Source: DASYQV01 sp036005125
GTDB taxonomy: Bacteria; Acidobacteriota; Vicinamibacteria; Vicinamibacterales; UBA2999
Assembly (NCBI GenBank): GCA_036005125.1
Contig: DASYQV010000311.1
Location: 7,974-71,973 of the forward strand
DNA: 64,000 nt
Reading direction: 5' to 3'
The position numbers and the translations under genes were made by a program. This document shows positions 8,962-16,852 of the stretch, in pieces (position 1 is the stretch's first letter; each line of letters starts with the position of its first letter). The notes beneath the pieces are model-generated. The model saw only the letters and a list, made by a program, of their open reading frames with translations, was not told the origin of the DNA and searched no databases.

Positions 8962-10291
8962 AGCTCTGGCGGCGAAGGAACGCTGGCACGTCGAACGGCG
9001 AGGAATGATCGACCGTCCCCTCGTCTCCCTCTGCCGGGTTCGAGACGGCGCCCGAAACCGCGCCAATGCCCGCGCCGGTCCGGCTCGCGCCGGAGGGGGG
9101 CGGGGGGAGCGTCACGTCGAGCGCTGCCCGCCGCGTGACGGTCAGCTGCGGAGCCGCGGTTGGCGGCGTGCCTGCCTGTCCCGTCGGCTGCTCGACCCTC
9201 GCCTCCGCCGTGCGGCCGAGGTGTGCGTTGTAGGTATTCAGGTCGATCGGCGTCTGGAGCGCCGCCGCCGGCACTCCGCGACCTGTGCCTTTGCGGTCGA
9301 AGCCGGTCGCAATCACGGTGATCTTCACCCTGCCCGTGACGTGCGGATCCACCACGGCACCGAAGATGATGTTGGCGTCCTCGTGCGCCGCCTCCTGGAT
9401 GATGCATGACGCCTCGCTGACCTCGGTCAGTGACAGATCGGGGCCGCCGGTGACGTTGATGATCACGCCGCGCGCGCCCGTGACGGAACTGTCCTCGAGG
9501 AGCGGGCTCGAAATCGCCTTCTGCGCGGCGGCCATCGCGCGCCCGTCGCCCTCGGCCACGCCCGTCCCCATCATCGCGACGCCCATGCCGGACATGATTG
9601 TCTTCACATCGGCGAAATCGAGGTTGATCAGTCCAGGAACGAGGATGAGATCCGAGATCCCCTGAATCGCCTGACGCAACACATCGTCGGCGGTCATGAA
9701 CGCATCGGTCATCGGCGTGCGGCGTTCGATGATCGAGAGCAGCCGCTCGTTGGGAATCGTGATCACCGTATCGACGCACTCCCGCAGCGCCTCGAGGCCG
9801 GCCTCGGCTTGAAGCGCGCGCTGCCGGCCCTCGAACTTGAACGGCTTGGTGACGACCGCAATCGTCAGCGCGCCGAGCTCCGTTGCGAGGCTCGCGATGA
9901 CGGGGGCAGCGCCGGTCCCGGTGCCGCCGCCCAGACCCGCGGTCACGAAGATCATGTCCGCGCCGGACAACGTCTGGAGGATCGTGTCGGTGTCCTCGAG
10001 CGCAGCCTGGCGGCCGACGTTCGGATCCGCGCCCGCGCCGAGCCCCTTGGTGAGCCTCGATCCGATCTGGATCTTGACGGCGGCCTTGTTGTAGTCGAGC
10101 GCCTGCAGGTCGGTGTTGGCGACGATGAATTCCACGCCGCCCAGACCGGCATCGACCATGCGGTTGACCGCGTTGCAGCCGCCGCCGCCGACGCCGATCA
10201 CTTTGATCCGCGCGCCGTTGCGTATGTCGCGGTCGAGCATCAGCCGCAGCCGCTCGTCAGCGCGTCCGTTCTGGCCGTCGAAGTCGCTCAT
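8960..10291 (-). CDS. ftsZ: Cell division GTPase FtsZ
   Basis: Tubulin-like GTPase that forms the cytokinetic ring. 443 residues. The GTP-binding loop GVGGGGCNAVNRM is near residue 35 and the tubulin signature GGGTGTGAAP near residue 115. The T7 catalytic loop carries NLDFADVK. A variable linker rich in Pro/Thr follows, and the C-terminal peptide FDVPAFLRRQ docks FtsA. The start is ATG at 10291, with AGGAGGG ending 7 bases upstream; the reading frame stays open further upstream, but that part overlaps ftsA. Last gene of the dcw cluster, 26 bases after ftsA; its stop lies in a strong hairpin. Confidence 0.98.
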   Translation of the reverse strand: MSDFDGQNGRADERLRLMLDRDIRNGARIKVIGVGGGGCNAVNRMVDAGLGGVEFIVANTDLQALDYNKAAVKIQIGSRLTKGLGAGADPNVGRQAALEDTDTILQTLSGADMIFVTAGLGGGTGTGAAPVIASLATELGALTIAVVTKPFKFEGRQRALQAEAGLEALRECVDTVITIPNERLLSIIERRTPMTDAFMTADDVLRQAIQGISDLILVPGLINLDFADVKTIMSGMGVAMMGTGVAEGDGRAMAAAQKAISSPLLEDSSVTGARGVIINVTGGPDLSLTEVSEASCIIQEAAHEDANIIFGAVVDPHVTGRVKITVIATGFDRKGTGRGVPAAALQTPIDLNTYNAHLGRTAEARVEQPTGQAGTPPTAAPQLTVTRRAALDVTLPPPPSGASRTGAGIGAVSGAVSNPAEGDEGTVDHSSPFDVPAFLRRQS

Positions 10292-10317
10292 GCAATTCCC
10301 TCCTGGAACCGCGGGAC

Positions 10318-11550
10318 TCAGAAGAATTCCTTGAAGATGCCCCTCAAGCGGCCGGCCATGCGGCCGAAGGCGCCGCCGCCGGCGCGCGCGGGCTCGGGTC
10401 CCCGGTTGCGGTGCGCGTAGAGCACGAGCCCCGCCGGCGTGGCAAACGTCGGGCTGGCCACGTGGTCCGCGAGCCCGCCGACCCCGACCGGGCAGCCGCG
10501 CCGGATCGGCAGATCGAAAATCTGTTCGGCAATCTCCGGCATCCCCTCGAGAATCGCGCCCCCGCCCGTCAGCACGATGCCCGAGTTCAGCGATTTCTCG
10601 TATCCGGCGCGCCGGATCTCGTCCCACACCAGGTGGAAGATCTCCTCGGCTCGCGGCTGCAGGATCTCCGAGAGAATGCGGCGCGCCATCAGCCGCGGTT
10701 TGCGCCCGCCCACGCTCGCAACCTCGATCGTGTCGTCTTCATCCACCATGGCCGACAGCGCGCACCCGTTCTTTCGCTTGACCTTTTCCGCGTCCGGGAT
10801 TGGCGTGCGGAGCCCGACGGCGATGTCATTCGTGAAGTGATCGCCGCCGATGGCCACGACCCCCGTGTGCCACAGGCTGCCGCGCTCGAAGATCGCCAGA
10901 TCGGCGGTGCCCCCGCCGATGTCTACAAGCGCCACGCCCAGTTCCTTCTCGTCGGGCGTCAGGACGGCCTCGCTCGCGGCGAGCTGTTCGATGACGGTGT
11001 CCTGGACAGTCATCCCCGCGCGGTTCACGCACGCGATCATGTTGTGCGTCGACGAGACGCTGCCGGTAACGATGTGGACGTTCACTTCGAGTCGCGCGCC
11101 GGTCATCCCCACCGGTGCGCCGATGCCGTCCTGCTCGTCGACCACGAAGTCCTGCGGAAGCACGTGCAGGATCTCGCGCCCCGCTGGAAGCGCCACCGCC
11201 TTGGCGGCATCGATCGCCCGCCGCACGTCGTCACGCGTGATTTCGCGGTTCTTGCCCGCGACGGCAATCACGCCGCGGCTGTTGAACCCCTTGATATGCG
11301 GCCCCGACAGCGCCAGGTGCACGGAATCGATCTCGACACCCGCCATCAGCTCTGCTTCGTCGATGGCCTTCTTGATCGAGTCGACCGCAGCCTCGAGGTT
11401 GACCACGGCGCCACGCTTGATGCCGTGCGATTCGGAGACGCCGATGCCGACCACGTCGAGACTGCCGTCGTCCAGGCTCTCGCCGACAACCGCGCAGACC
11501 GTCGACGTGCCCACGTCGAGACCAACTACGTACCGCTCTCTATGCGCCAC
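10318..11550 (-). CDS. ftsA: Cell division protein FtsA
   Basis: Actin-like ATPase that tethers FtsZ to the membrane. 410 residues. It carries the phosphate-1 motif GLDVGTSTVCAVVGE at the N-terminus, SHVE-type 1C subdomain residues around 85-160, phosphate-2 DIGGGTADLAIF, the adenosine motif GIVLTGGGAILEG, and a short C-terminal amphipathic helix (GRLRGIFKEFF) that would act as the membrane anchor. GTG at 11550 (MAHRERYVVG) is preferred because GAGGG sits 9 bases upstream. ATG at 11559 has that GAGGG directly against it and so is badly spaced. It is separated from ftsQ by about 140 bases carrying two REP-like hairpins. Confidence 0.96.
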   Translation of the reverse strand: MAHRERYVVGLDVGTSTVCAVVGESLDDGSLDVVGIGVSESHGIKRGAVVNLEAAVDSIKKAIDEAELMAGVEIDSVHLALSGPHIKGFNSRGVIAVAGKNREITRDDVRRAIDAAKAVALPAGREILHVLPQDFVVDEQDGIGAPVGMTGARLEVNVHIVTGSVSSTHNMIACVNRAGMTVQDTVIEQLAASEAVLTPDEKELGVALVDIGGGTADLAIFERGSLWHTGVVAIGGDHFTNDIAVGLRTPIPDAEKVKRKNGCALSAMVDEDDTIEVASVGGRKPRLMARRILSEILQPRAEEIFHLVWDEIRRAGYEKSLNSGIVLTGGGAILEGMPEIAEQIFDLPIRRGCPVGVGGLADHVASPTFATPAGLVLYAHRNRGPEPARAGGGAFGRMAGRLRGIFKEFF

Positions 11551-11585
11551 GCTCCCCATCCCTCGCGAACACCCGCACATGCATA

Positions 11586-11610
11586 CGTAGGCCGGGTCCT
11601 CAGACCCGGC
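11586..11610. repeat. Short REP-like hairpin (GCCGGGTC-GACCCGGC)
   Basis: CGTAG followed by a GCCGGGTC/GACCCGGC palindrome; a half copy of the double-hairpin element beginning at 11625, from which it is separated by 14 bases. Confidence 0.75.
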
Positions 11611-11624
11611 ACACAGTGACCGTG

Positions 11625-11678
11625 CGTAGGCCGGGTCTTTAGACCCGGCGGGTGCCGCATCTGAAGATGCGGCCTACG
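11625..11678. repeat. REP-like double hairpin between ftsA and ftsQ
   Basis: The outer stem CGTAGGCC/GGCCTACG encloses two hairpins, GCCGGGTC-TTTA-GACCCGGC and GCCGCATC-TGAA-GATGCGGC. The same cloverleaf-like unit occurs at 36887-36941 and 41314-41375, where loop bases differ but stems are kept. Confidence 0.85.
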
Positions 11679-11690
11679 ACCGAAGAATCC

Positions 11691-12521
11691 TCAGCGATCC
11701 TTCCCTGCCGATCTCCCGGGCCTGACGTAGACCCGCTCGTCGAATCGCATGTCGACGTAGTCGATGTTCGGCACTCGCTTCCGCACGGCCGGCAGCAGAT
11801 CGAGGTAGGTCTGCAGGCGTTCAGCGAACTGATCGTCGCCGAGACGAAGGAGCGCCGTGTCGTCCTTCAGCAGCACCACCGCGTCATGCGGGTCGGTCAC
11901 GTCGATCTGCGAGACCCGCGCGGCGAGATCGGACCGTCCCTGGAGCGCCGCAAGGAGTCGGACCGCCAGCGCCGCACGGGTTCCATCGATCAGCGGTCCG
12001 CCATCCCGTGGCGCGGTTCCGAGGCCGTCGATGACCGGCAGGTCGAATTCCGCATAGTTCGGCCCGAACTCGTCGATGATCAATCCACGGTCGTCAATCA
12101 GGTACAGGTGGCTCCCGATCCGTCCCACGCCCAGCGGCCGGCGCTCGGCGATCGCAACGGCCACCGTGCCGGGCAGCACACGCCGCATCGCCGCATCGGC
12201 GACCCACGGCGACGTGAGCAGCTTCCGTCGCCACGCCTCGAGGTCGACCGTCAGCATGTGCTCGCCTCGAAGACCGTCCAGCAGCGTCACCACCTCTCCG
12301 CGCGCGAGCCGGTCGTTGCCGCTCACGGTGATGCGCCTCACCCGAAGCGCCTCCGCAAACAGCACCAGCGAGGCGGCGCGGTAGGCGACGTACAGACCGA
12401 CGGCCAGTATCACGGCCGCACGTCCGATTACCCGCCAGTTCACCATCCACGGGCGGCGCCTGTGCGACGGGCTCACGCGCGCGCGGCGGAAGCGCTTGTC
12501 CGCTGGCGCGGCGACCGGCAT
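11691..12521 (-). CDS. ftsQ: Cell division protein FtsQ
   Basis: Bitopic membrane protein of the FtsQBL subcomplex. 276 residues. A basic N-terminal tail is followed by one transmembrane helix (about residues 31-54, WRVIGRAAVILAVGLYVAYR). A POTRA domain begins with the typical LRVRRITVSGNDRLARGEV pattern, followed by the FtsQ beta domain with FDLPVIDGL. ATG at 12521 (MPVAAPADKR) is chosen; the in-frame ATG at 12554 lies inside a hairpin of the upstream repeat element, so the longer N-terminus is probably spurious. No ddl or murB gene sits between murC and ftsQ, unlike Escherichia coli. Confidence 0.93.
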   Translation of the reverse strand: MPVAAPADKRFRRARVSPSHRRRPWMVNWRVIGRAAVILAVGLYVAYRAASLVLFAEALRVRRITVSGNDRLARGEVVTLLDGLRGEHMLTVDLEAWRRKLLTSPWVADAAMRRVLPGTVAVAIAERRPLGVGRIGSHLYLIDDRGLIIDEFGPNYAEFDLPVIDGLGTAPRDGGPLIDGTRAALAVRLLAALQGRSDLAARVSQIDVTDPHDAVVLLKDDTALLRLGDDQFAERLQTYLDLLPAVRKRVPNIDYVDMRFDERVYVRPGRSAGKDR

Positions 12522-12522
12522 C

Positions 12523-12670
12523 GGACCGTTATGCGGGTTCAAACGGAGTCTCATGCTCGTTGTGGGACCGCATAACGGTCCAGGCGCGCGGAGCGCGCCA
12601 GAAGATACCGGGCGAACCAGCCGAGGAGCTCTGCCGCCGATATCAAGGGGCAGAGTTCCTCGGCTGGTTC
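12523..12670. repeat. Q element (three hairpins) between ftsQ and murC
   Basis: Hairpin 1 is GGACCGTTATGCGG/CCGCATAACGGTCC (12523-12536 with 12568-12581). Hairpin 2 is GGCGCGC-GGA-GCGCGCC (12583-12599). Hairpin 3 is GAACCAGCCGAGGAGCTCTGCC with its complement (12613-12670). The murC stop (12643-12645) lies in the loop of hairpin 3, so the final murC codons are repeat-derived. Confidence 0.85.
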
Positions 12671-14100
12671 TGCAGCTCCTTTCGGCCCTGGAGCTCCTTT
12701 CGGCCGAGCGCCTCGACGAGCCGGGCCGGGACTGTCCCGATCGAGCCAGCTCCCAGAGTGATTACCGCGTCGCCAGGCTTAGCGATCTCGATCACCGTCG
12801 TCACCACCTCATCGAGCGTCCGGGCGAGCCGGACGCGCTTCCCGCTACCGCGGCTGATCGCGTCGGCGAGCGCGTCGACCGTCACACCCGGAATCGGTTC
12901 CTCATTCGCGGCATAAATATCGGTGAGGACGATCTCGTCGGCGTTCTTCAGCGCCGGTCCGAAGGCGTCCAGCAGGTCGCGGGTGCGCGTATACCGATGC
13001 GGCTGAAACGCGACGACCAGCCGCCGGTCGAGCGCGGCGCGCGCAGCCGCCAGGACCGCGGCGATTTCCGTCGGATGATGGCCGTAGTCGTCAATCACGA
13101 GCACGCCGCCGACCTCGCCGTACCGCTCGAACCGCCGCTCGGCGCCCTCGAAGCCTTCGAGCGCGCGCACCACCTGAGCGAAATCGACGCCCACCTGCTC
13201 GGCCACGGCGAGGGCGGCGAGCGCGTTCTGCAGGTTATGACGACCCGGCATGAGGAGCCGCAGCTCGCCCAGTCTGTCCGTGGCCGTCGCGTGGCGGCGG
13301 TGGACGATACAGCGACCGCCGAAGCTGCCCACGTCGATGTCGGTCCCGATGATGTCGGCCTCGGCATTGTCGAGCCCGTAGGTGACGAGCCGCCGCTTCA
13401 CGTTCGGCAGCACCGCCGCGAGCGGTTCATCATCGGCACACGCGATCACGCTGCCGTAGAACGGCACTCTGTTCGCGAACTCGAGAAACGCACCCTGCAG
13501 CTCGGCAAAGCTCCCGTAGTTCTCCATGTGCTCCCGGTCGATGTTCGTAATCACCGCGATCGCGGGCCAGAGCATCAGGAACGATCGGTCGCTTTCGTCC
13601 GCCTCGGCCACCAGATACTCGCCGCCGCCGAGCCGTGCGTTGCTGCCGAACGCGCTCAGCCGGCCGCCGATCACCGCGGTCGGGTCGAGACCGGCGCCCT
13701 CCAGCACGAGCGCGATCATCGAGGTCGTCGTCGTCTTGCCGTGCGCCCCGGCCACCGCAATCGAGAACCGGAGCCGCATCAACTCGGCCAGCATTTCGGC
13801 CCGCGCGACGACCGGGATTCGGCGCCGCTGGGCTTCGGCGATCTCGGGGTTGGTCGGCTTCACCGCGGAGGACACGACCACGACGTCGGCGTCGCCCACG
13901 TACGACCCTGCATGTCCTTCCAGAACAACGACACCGAATTTCGAGGCGAGACGATCGGTCACCTTCGATCGCTTCTCATCGGATCCGGTGACGACGTACC
14001 CGAGATTTGCCAGCAGTTCGGCGATACCGCTCATGCCGATGCCGCCGATGCCGACGAAGTGGACCCGCCGGGTCTTCCCCAGCAAACCGTGTTGCAGCAC
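12643..14100 (-). CDS. murC: UDP-N-acetylmuramate--L-alanine ligase MurC
   Basis: ATP-dependent addition of L-Ala to UDP-MurNAc, the first amino acid of the peptidoglycan stem. 485 residues. N-terminal Rossmann motif HFVGIGGIGMSG, ATP P-loop VAGAHGKTTTTSM near residue 117, EADESDRSFL and the Mur-ligase DDYGHHPTEI in the C-terminal half. The start is GTG at 14100, behind AGGTGA. The last roughly 20 residues (two RKELQ repeats, then NQPRNSAP) come from a 14-bp direct repeat (12674-12687 and 12692-12705) and from the Q-element hairpin, and are not part of the usual enzyme. Downstream of murG across another Q element. Confidence 0.97.
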   Translation of the reverse strand: MLQHGLLGKTRRVHFVGIGGIGMSGIAELLANLGYVVTGSDEKRSKVTDRLASKFGVVVLEGHAGSYVGDADVVVVSSAVKPTNPEIAEAQRRRIPVVARAEMLAELMRLRFSIAVAGAHGKTTTTSMIALVLEGAGLDPTAVIGGRLSAFGSNARLGGGEYLVAEADESDRSFLMLWPAIAVITNIDREHMENYGSFAELQGAFLEFANRVPFYGSVIACADDEPLAAVLPNVKRRLVTYGLDNAEADIIGTDIDVGSFGGRCIVHRRHATATDRLGELRLLMPGRHNLQNALAALAVAEQVGVDFAQVVRALEGFEGAERRFERYGEVGGVLVIDDYGHHPTEIAAVLAAARAALDRRLVVAFQPHRYTRTRDLLDAFGPALKNADEIVLTDIYAANEEPIPGVTVDALADAISRGSGKRVRLARTLDEVVTTVIEIAKPGDAVITLGAGSIGTVPARLVEALGRKELQGRKELQNQPRNSAP

Positions 14101-14139
14101 TCGTCACCTTTACGCGTGTGTCCCGACCGCGCGGCTCAG

Positions 14140-14280
14140 CCCGTTATGCGGCCGCAAACGCGAATTTTGTACGCGTTGTCGCACCGCATAACGGGCCTAG
14201 GCGCGCGGAGCGCGCCAAGAAGATACTGGGTCTGACCAGTCAAGGGCAGAGCCCGGCAGAGCCCCTGACTGGTCAGACCC
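14140..14280. repeat. Q element between murC and murG
   Basis: Hairpin 1 CCCGTTATGCGG/CCGCATAACGGG (14140-14151 with 14184-14195); hairpin 2 GGCGCGC-GGA-GCGCGCC (14200-14216); hairpin 3 GGGTCTGACCAGTC.../...GACTGGTCAGACCC (14228-14280). The murG stop (14273-14275) is inside the right arm of hairpin 3. Confidence 0.85.
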
Positions 14281-15364
14281 GCCCTCGCGCCAGCTCGAGC
14301 GCCTTGTCCACGATCGCCCGTGCGGCATCAGGCCGCGCGAGCTGCCGCGCGGCCCTGGCAAGACCGGCGCGGCGCGCCGGGTCGCGAGCCAGCGCCAGCA
14401 CGTCGGCCGCCAACCGGTCACCGGTCAGTTCGCGCTGCTCGATCATCACGGCGGCTCCCTGCCGCACCAGCGCCTCCGCATTCCGGCGCTGGTGGTCGTC
14501 GGTTGCGGTCGGCAGCGGCACGAGGATCGCGGCGCGACCGGCTGCCGCGAGCTCGGCCAGCGTCGTCGCCCCGGCCCGCGAGACGACGATGTCGGCCGCC
14601 TTCATCTCACGATCCATGGTGAACAGGAACGGCTCGACCCTGGCTTCAAGGTCCGCGCGACGGTACGCGTCACGGACCATTTCCAGATCGCGCTCCCCAG
14701 TCTGGTGCGTGATTGCCACTCGTGGCTCTGCGGCAGCCAGCCGCGGCGCCGCCTCCACCAGGGCCACGTTGATCGCGTGCGCGCCCTGAGAGCCGCCAAA
14801 GACTAGTACCCGTGCCGCCCCTGGCGGCGAACGTCGATCGTCATGAGCCTCCTCGGTGTTGAAAAACTCCGGACGTACCGGATTCCCCGCCACGAACGCC
14901 TTACCCGAAAAGAACGGCACACTCTCCTCGTAGGTGACGGCAGCCGCCTTCACCAGCCGCGCGAGCAGGCGATTGGTCAGGCCCGGCACCGCGTTCTGCT
15001 CCATCACCATTGTCGGAATGCCGCGCAGCGCCGCGAGCATCACGACCGGGCCCGAGCTGTAACCGCCCACGCCGATGACCACCGATGGTCGCCGTCGCGC
15101 CACCACCTCCCAGGCGTCGCTCGCGCTCAGTGGCAGCAGTCCCATGCCGCGAGCGAGGCTCGCGAGCGATTTGCCCTTCAGGCCGCCGCTCCGGATCACG
15201 TCGAGCGCGAATCCCTCGCGCGGCACCACTCGCGACTCGATCCCCTGCGCGGTGCCGACGAACGTGACCTGCGCGTCGGGCACGCGTGCCATGAACTCGC
15301 GCGCGACGGCGATGCCGGGGTAGAGATGCCCGCCCGTTCCGCCGCCCGCGATGAGGACGCGCAT
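14273..15364 (-). CDS. murG: UDP-GlcNAc:lipid I N-acetylglucosaminyltransferase MurG
   Basis: Converts lipid I to lipid II at the inner face of the membrane. 363 residues, normal length. G-loop 1 is GGGTGGHLYPGIA at the N-terminus. GVGGYSSGP and MEQNAVPGLTNR follow in the acceptor domain; FGGSQGAHAIN and the UDP-GlcNAc-binding RAGATTLAELAAAGRAAILVP lie in the C-terminal domain. The start is ATG at 15364, abutting the ftsW stop with no gap, so it is translationally coupled to ftsW. The stop lies in the Q-element hairpin. Confidence 0.98.
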   Translation of the reverse strand: MRVLIAGGGTGGHLYPGIAVAREFMARVPDAQVTFVGTAQGIESRVVPREGFALDVIRSGGLKGKSLASLARGMGLLPLSASDAWEVVARRRPSVVIGVGGYSSGPVVMLAALRGIPTMVMEQNAVPGLTNRLLARLVKAAAVTYEESVPFFSGKAFVAGNPVRPEFFNTEEAHDDRRSPPGAARVLVFGGSQGAHAINVALVEAAPRLAAAEPRVAITHQTGERDLEMVRDAYRRADLEARVEPFLFTMDREMKAADIVVSRAGATTLAELAAAGRAAILVPLPTATDDHQRRNAEALVRQGAAVMIEQRELTGDRLAADVLALARDPARRAGLARAARQLARPDAARAIVDKALELARGRV

Positions 15365-16465
15365 TCATGCTCCGGAGGCCTGGTGCTGCGAGACGTTCAG
15401 CAACACGCCGATTCCCAGCAGGTTGACGAGCATCGACGATCCGCCGGCGCTCACGAGCGGCAGCGGCATGCCTTTGGTCGGGAGCAGACCCAGAACCACG
15501 CTCATGTTCACGAACGCCTGCACCGCGATCATCGTAGTGAGGCCGAGCGCGACGAACGCCCCGAACGAGTCCTCCGCGCGGAAGGCGATTCGCAGCCCTC
15601 GCCAGGTGATCACGGCGAAGCACAAGAGGATGGCCGTGGAGCCAATCAGGCCCAGCTCTTCGGCGATCACCGCGTAGATGAAGTCGGTATGCGGCTCCGG
15701 CAGGTAGAACAGCTTCTGAACGCCCGCCATCAAACCGCGACCGAAGATGCCGCCGGTGGCCACGGCGATGAGCGATTGGATGATCTGGAAACCGTCGCCG
15801 AGCGGATCGGCCCACGGATCCCAGAAAGCGAGAAGCCGCCGGCGCCGGTACGGCGCGCTCACCAGCACGACGTAGATGACCGGCAGCGCGGCGAGCGTGA
15901 CACCGATGAAGTAGCGATAATGCAGGCCCGCCGCGAAGACCATCACCGCGGCGATCGTGACGATCGAGACGGCCGTGCCGAAGTCGGGCTGCAGCAGAAT
16001 CAGCGCGACGAGCGCTCCGAGCACGATTCCGATCGGCAGAAGCGAGTACGACACCTCGTCGATGCGGTGCATCCGGCGCTCCAGCATGATCGCGGTGAAC
16101 AGCACGCAGCCAATCTTTGCCAGCTCCGAGGGCTGGATGCCGAGACCGCCGAAGCCGAACCACCGCCGGGTGCCGTTCACCGGGGCGCTGAAGAGCACGC
16201 CCACGAGCATCGCGGCGACAATGCCGACGAGCACCCAGATGAAGGCCTCGTTGCGATACGTGCGGTAGTCGACGCGGATGGCGATGGCGAGCACGGCAAG
16301 GCCCAGCGCCGTCCAGAGCGCCTGCTTGACGAGGAAGAGTTGAGGCTGCTGGAACCGTTCGAGCGCGAGAAGCGCGGAGGCGCTGTACACCATCACGATG
16401 CTGACGCAGACGAGGAGCAGCGTGGCAATGAACAGAATGCCGTCAGACTTGAGCTTGCGGGCCAT
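15365..16465 (-). CDS. ftsW: Lipid II polymerase FtsW (SEDS family)
   Basis: SEDS glycosyltransferase that polymerises septal glycan together with FtsI. 366 residues with about ten hydrophobic helices. The family signatures are present: NGTRRWFGFGGLGIQPSEL in the first half, LLQPDFGTA with the catalytic Asp, and LPLVSAGGSSM near the C-terminus. The start is ATG at 16465 (MARKLKSDG). It is followed without a gap by murG. About 390 bases with two hairpin repeats separate it from murD upstream, an unusual break inside a dcw operon. Confidence 0.97.
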   Translation of the reverse strand: MARKLKSDGILFIATLLLVCVSIVMVYSASALLALERFQQPQLFLVKQALWTALGLAVLAIAIRVDYRTYRNEAFIWVLVGIVAAMLVGVLFSAPVNGTRRWFGFGGLGIQPSELAKIGCVLFTAIMLERRMHRIDEVSYSLLPIGIVLGALVALILLQPDFGTAVSIVTIAAVMVFAAGLHYRYFIGVTLAALPVIYVVLVSAPYRRRRLLAFWDPWADPLGDGFQIIQSLIAVATGGIFGRGLMAGVQKLFYLPEPHTDFIYAVIAEELGLIGSTAILLCFAVITWRGLRIAFRAEDSFGAFVALGLTTMIAVQAFVNMSVVLGLLPTKGMPLPLVSAGGSSMLVNLLGIGVLLNVSQHQASGA

Positions 16466-16517
16466 TGTTACCGTTCGATCGAGCGATCACTGTCTGAAAG
16501 ACACTGCGAAGATGCAT

Positions 16518-16601
16518 GGCTTCGGACTACAGGCTTCGGGCTTCGGGAAAGAGCCTTCTGAATCTGTTCCTGCAGCCCGTAGTCCGTAGCCCGTAGCCTG
16601 C
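16518..16601. repeat. GGCTTCGG/GGCTACGG tandem-unit inverted repeat
   Basis: Tandem GGCTTCGGACTACAGGCTTCGG units on the left are mirrored imperfectly by CCCGTAGTCCGTAGCCCGTAG units on the right, giving a hairpin built of 7-8 bp modules. Confidence 0.6.
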
Positions 16602-16672
16602 ATCCGTCATACGGTCTAAAGTTCTCACCCATGAGTCCGAAATACTTGTCAGCGCGCCGCGCGCTACAATTT

Positions 16673-16803
16673 GCGAGAGCGGTCAGCAGTCATCAGTCGG
16701 CCCGTGGGACGGGACACCATCCTCGCAGACCGGGGTAGTCTGCGTTCCCAGCGGAGGGCTCCCAACCGCGCCATGCCGACTGACGACTGCTGACCGCTCT
16801 CGC
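16673..16803. repeat. Long inverted repeat (about 29-bp arms) between murD and ftsW
   Basis: GCGAGAGCGGTCAGCAGTCATC at the left is matched by its complement at the right with one mismatch over about 29 bp, enclosing a 73-base GC-rich interior. The stem is stable enough to be an RNA hairpin of 131 bases. Confidence 0.8.
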
Positions 16804-16852
16804 CATTTGCGACTTGTGATTCGTGATTTGTGATGGCGCTCCACCAGGATCG

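Larger units (their letters stand above)
16466..16852. other. Gene-free gap in the dcw cluster between murD and ftsW
   Basis: 387 bases holding two repeat hairpins (16518-16601 and 16673-16803) and a short GATTTGTGA-type stretch (16809-16836). I see no coding frame with motif support and no good promoter, although this is where a new promoter for ftsW-murG-murC would be expected if the upstream hairpin terminates transcription. Confidence 0.55.

Noticed and set aside
8745..9008. 87-codon plus-strand frame after ftsZ
   Set aside because: No Shine-Dalgarno, Arg-rich shadow-like composition, and it runs through the hairpin and the ftsZ end.
12496..14235. 579-codon plus-strand frame opposite murC
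   Set aside because: Spans two Q elements and a certain gene, with no recognisable domain.
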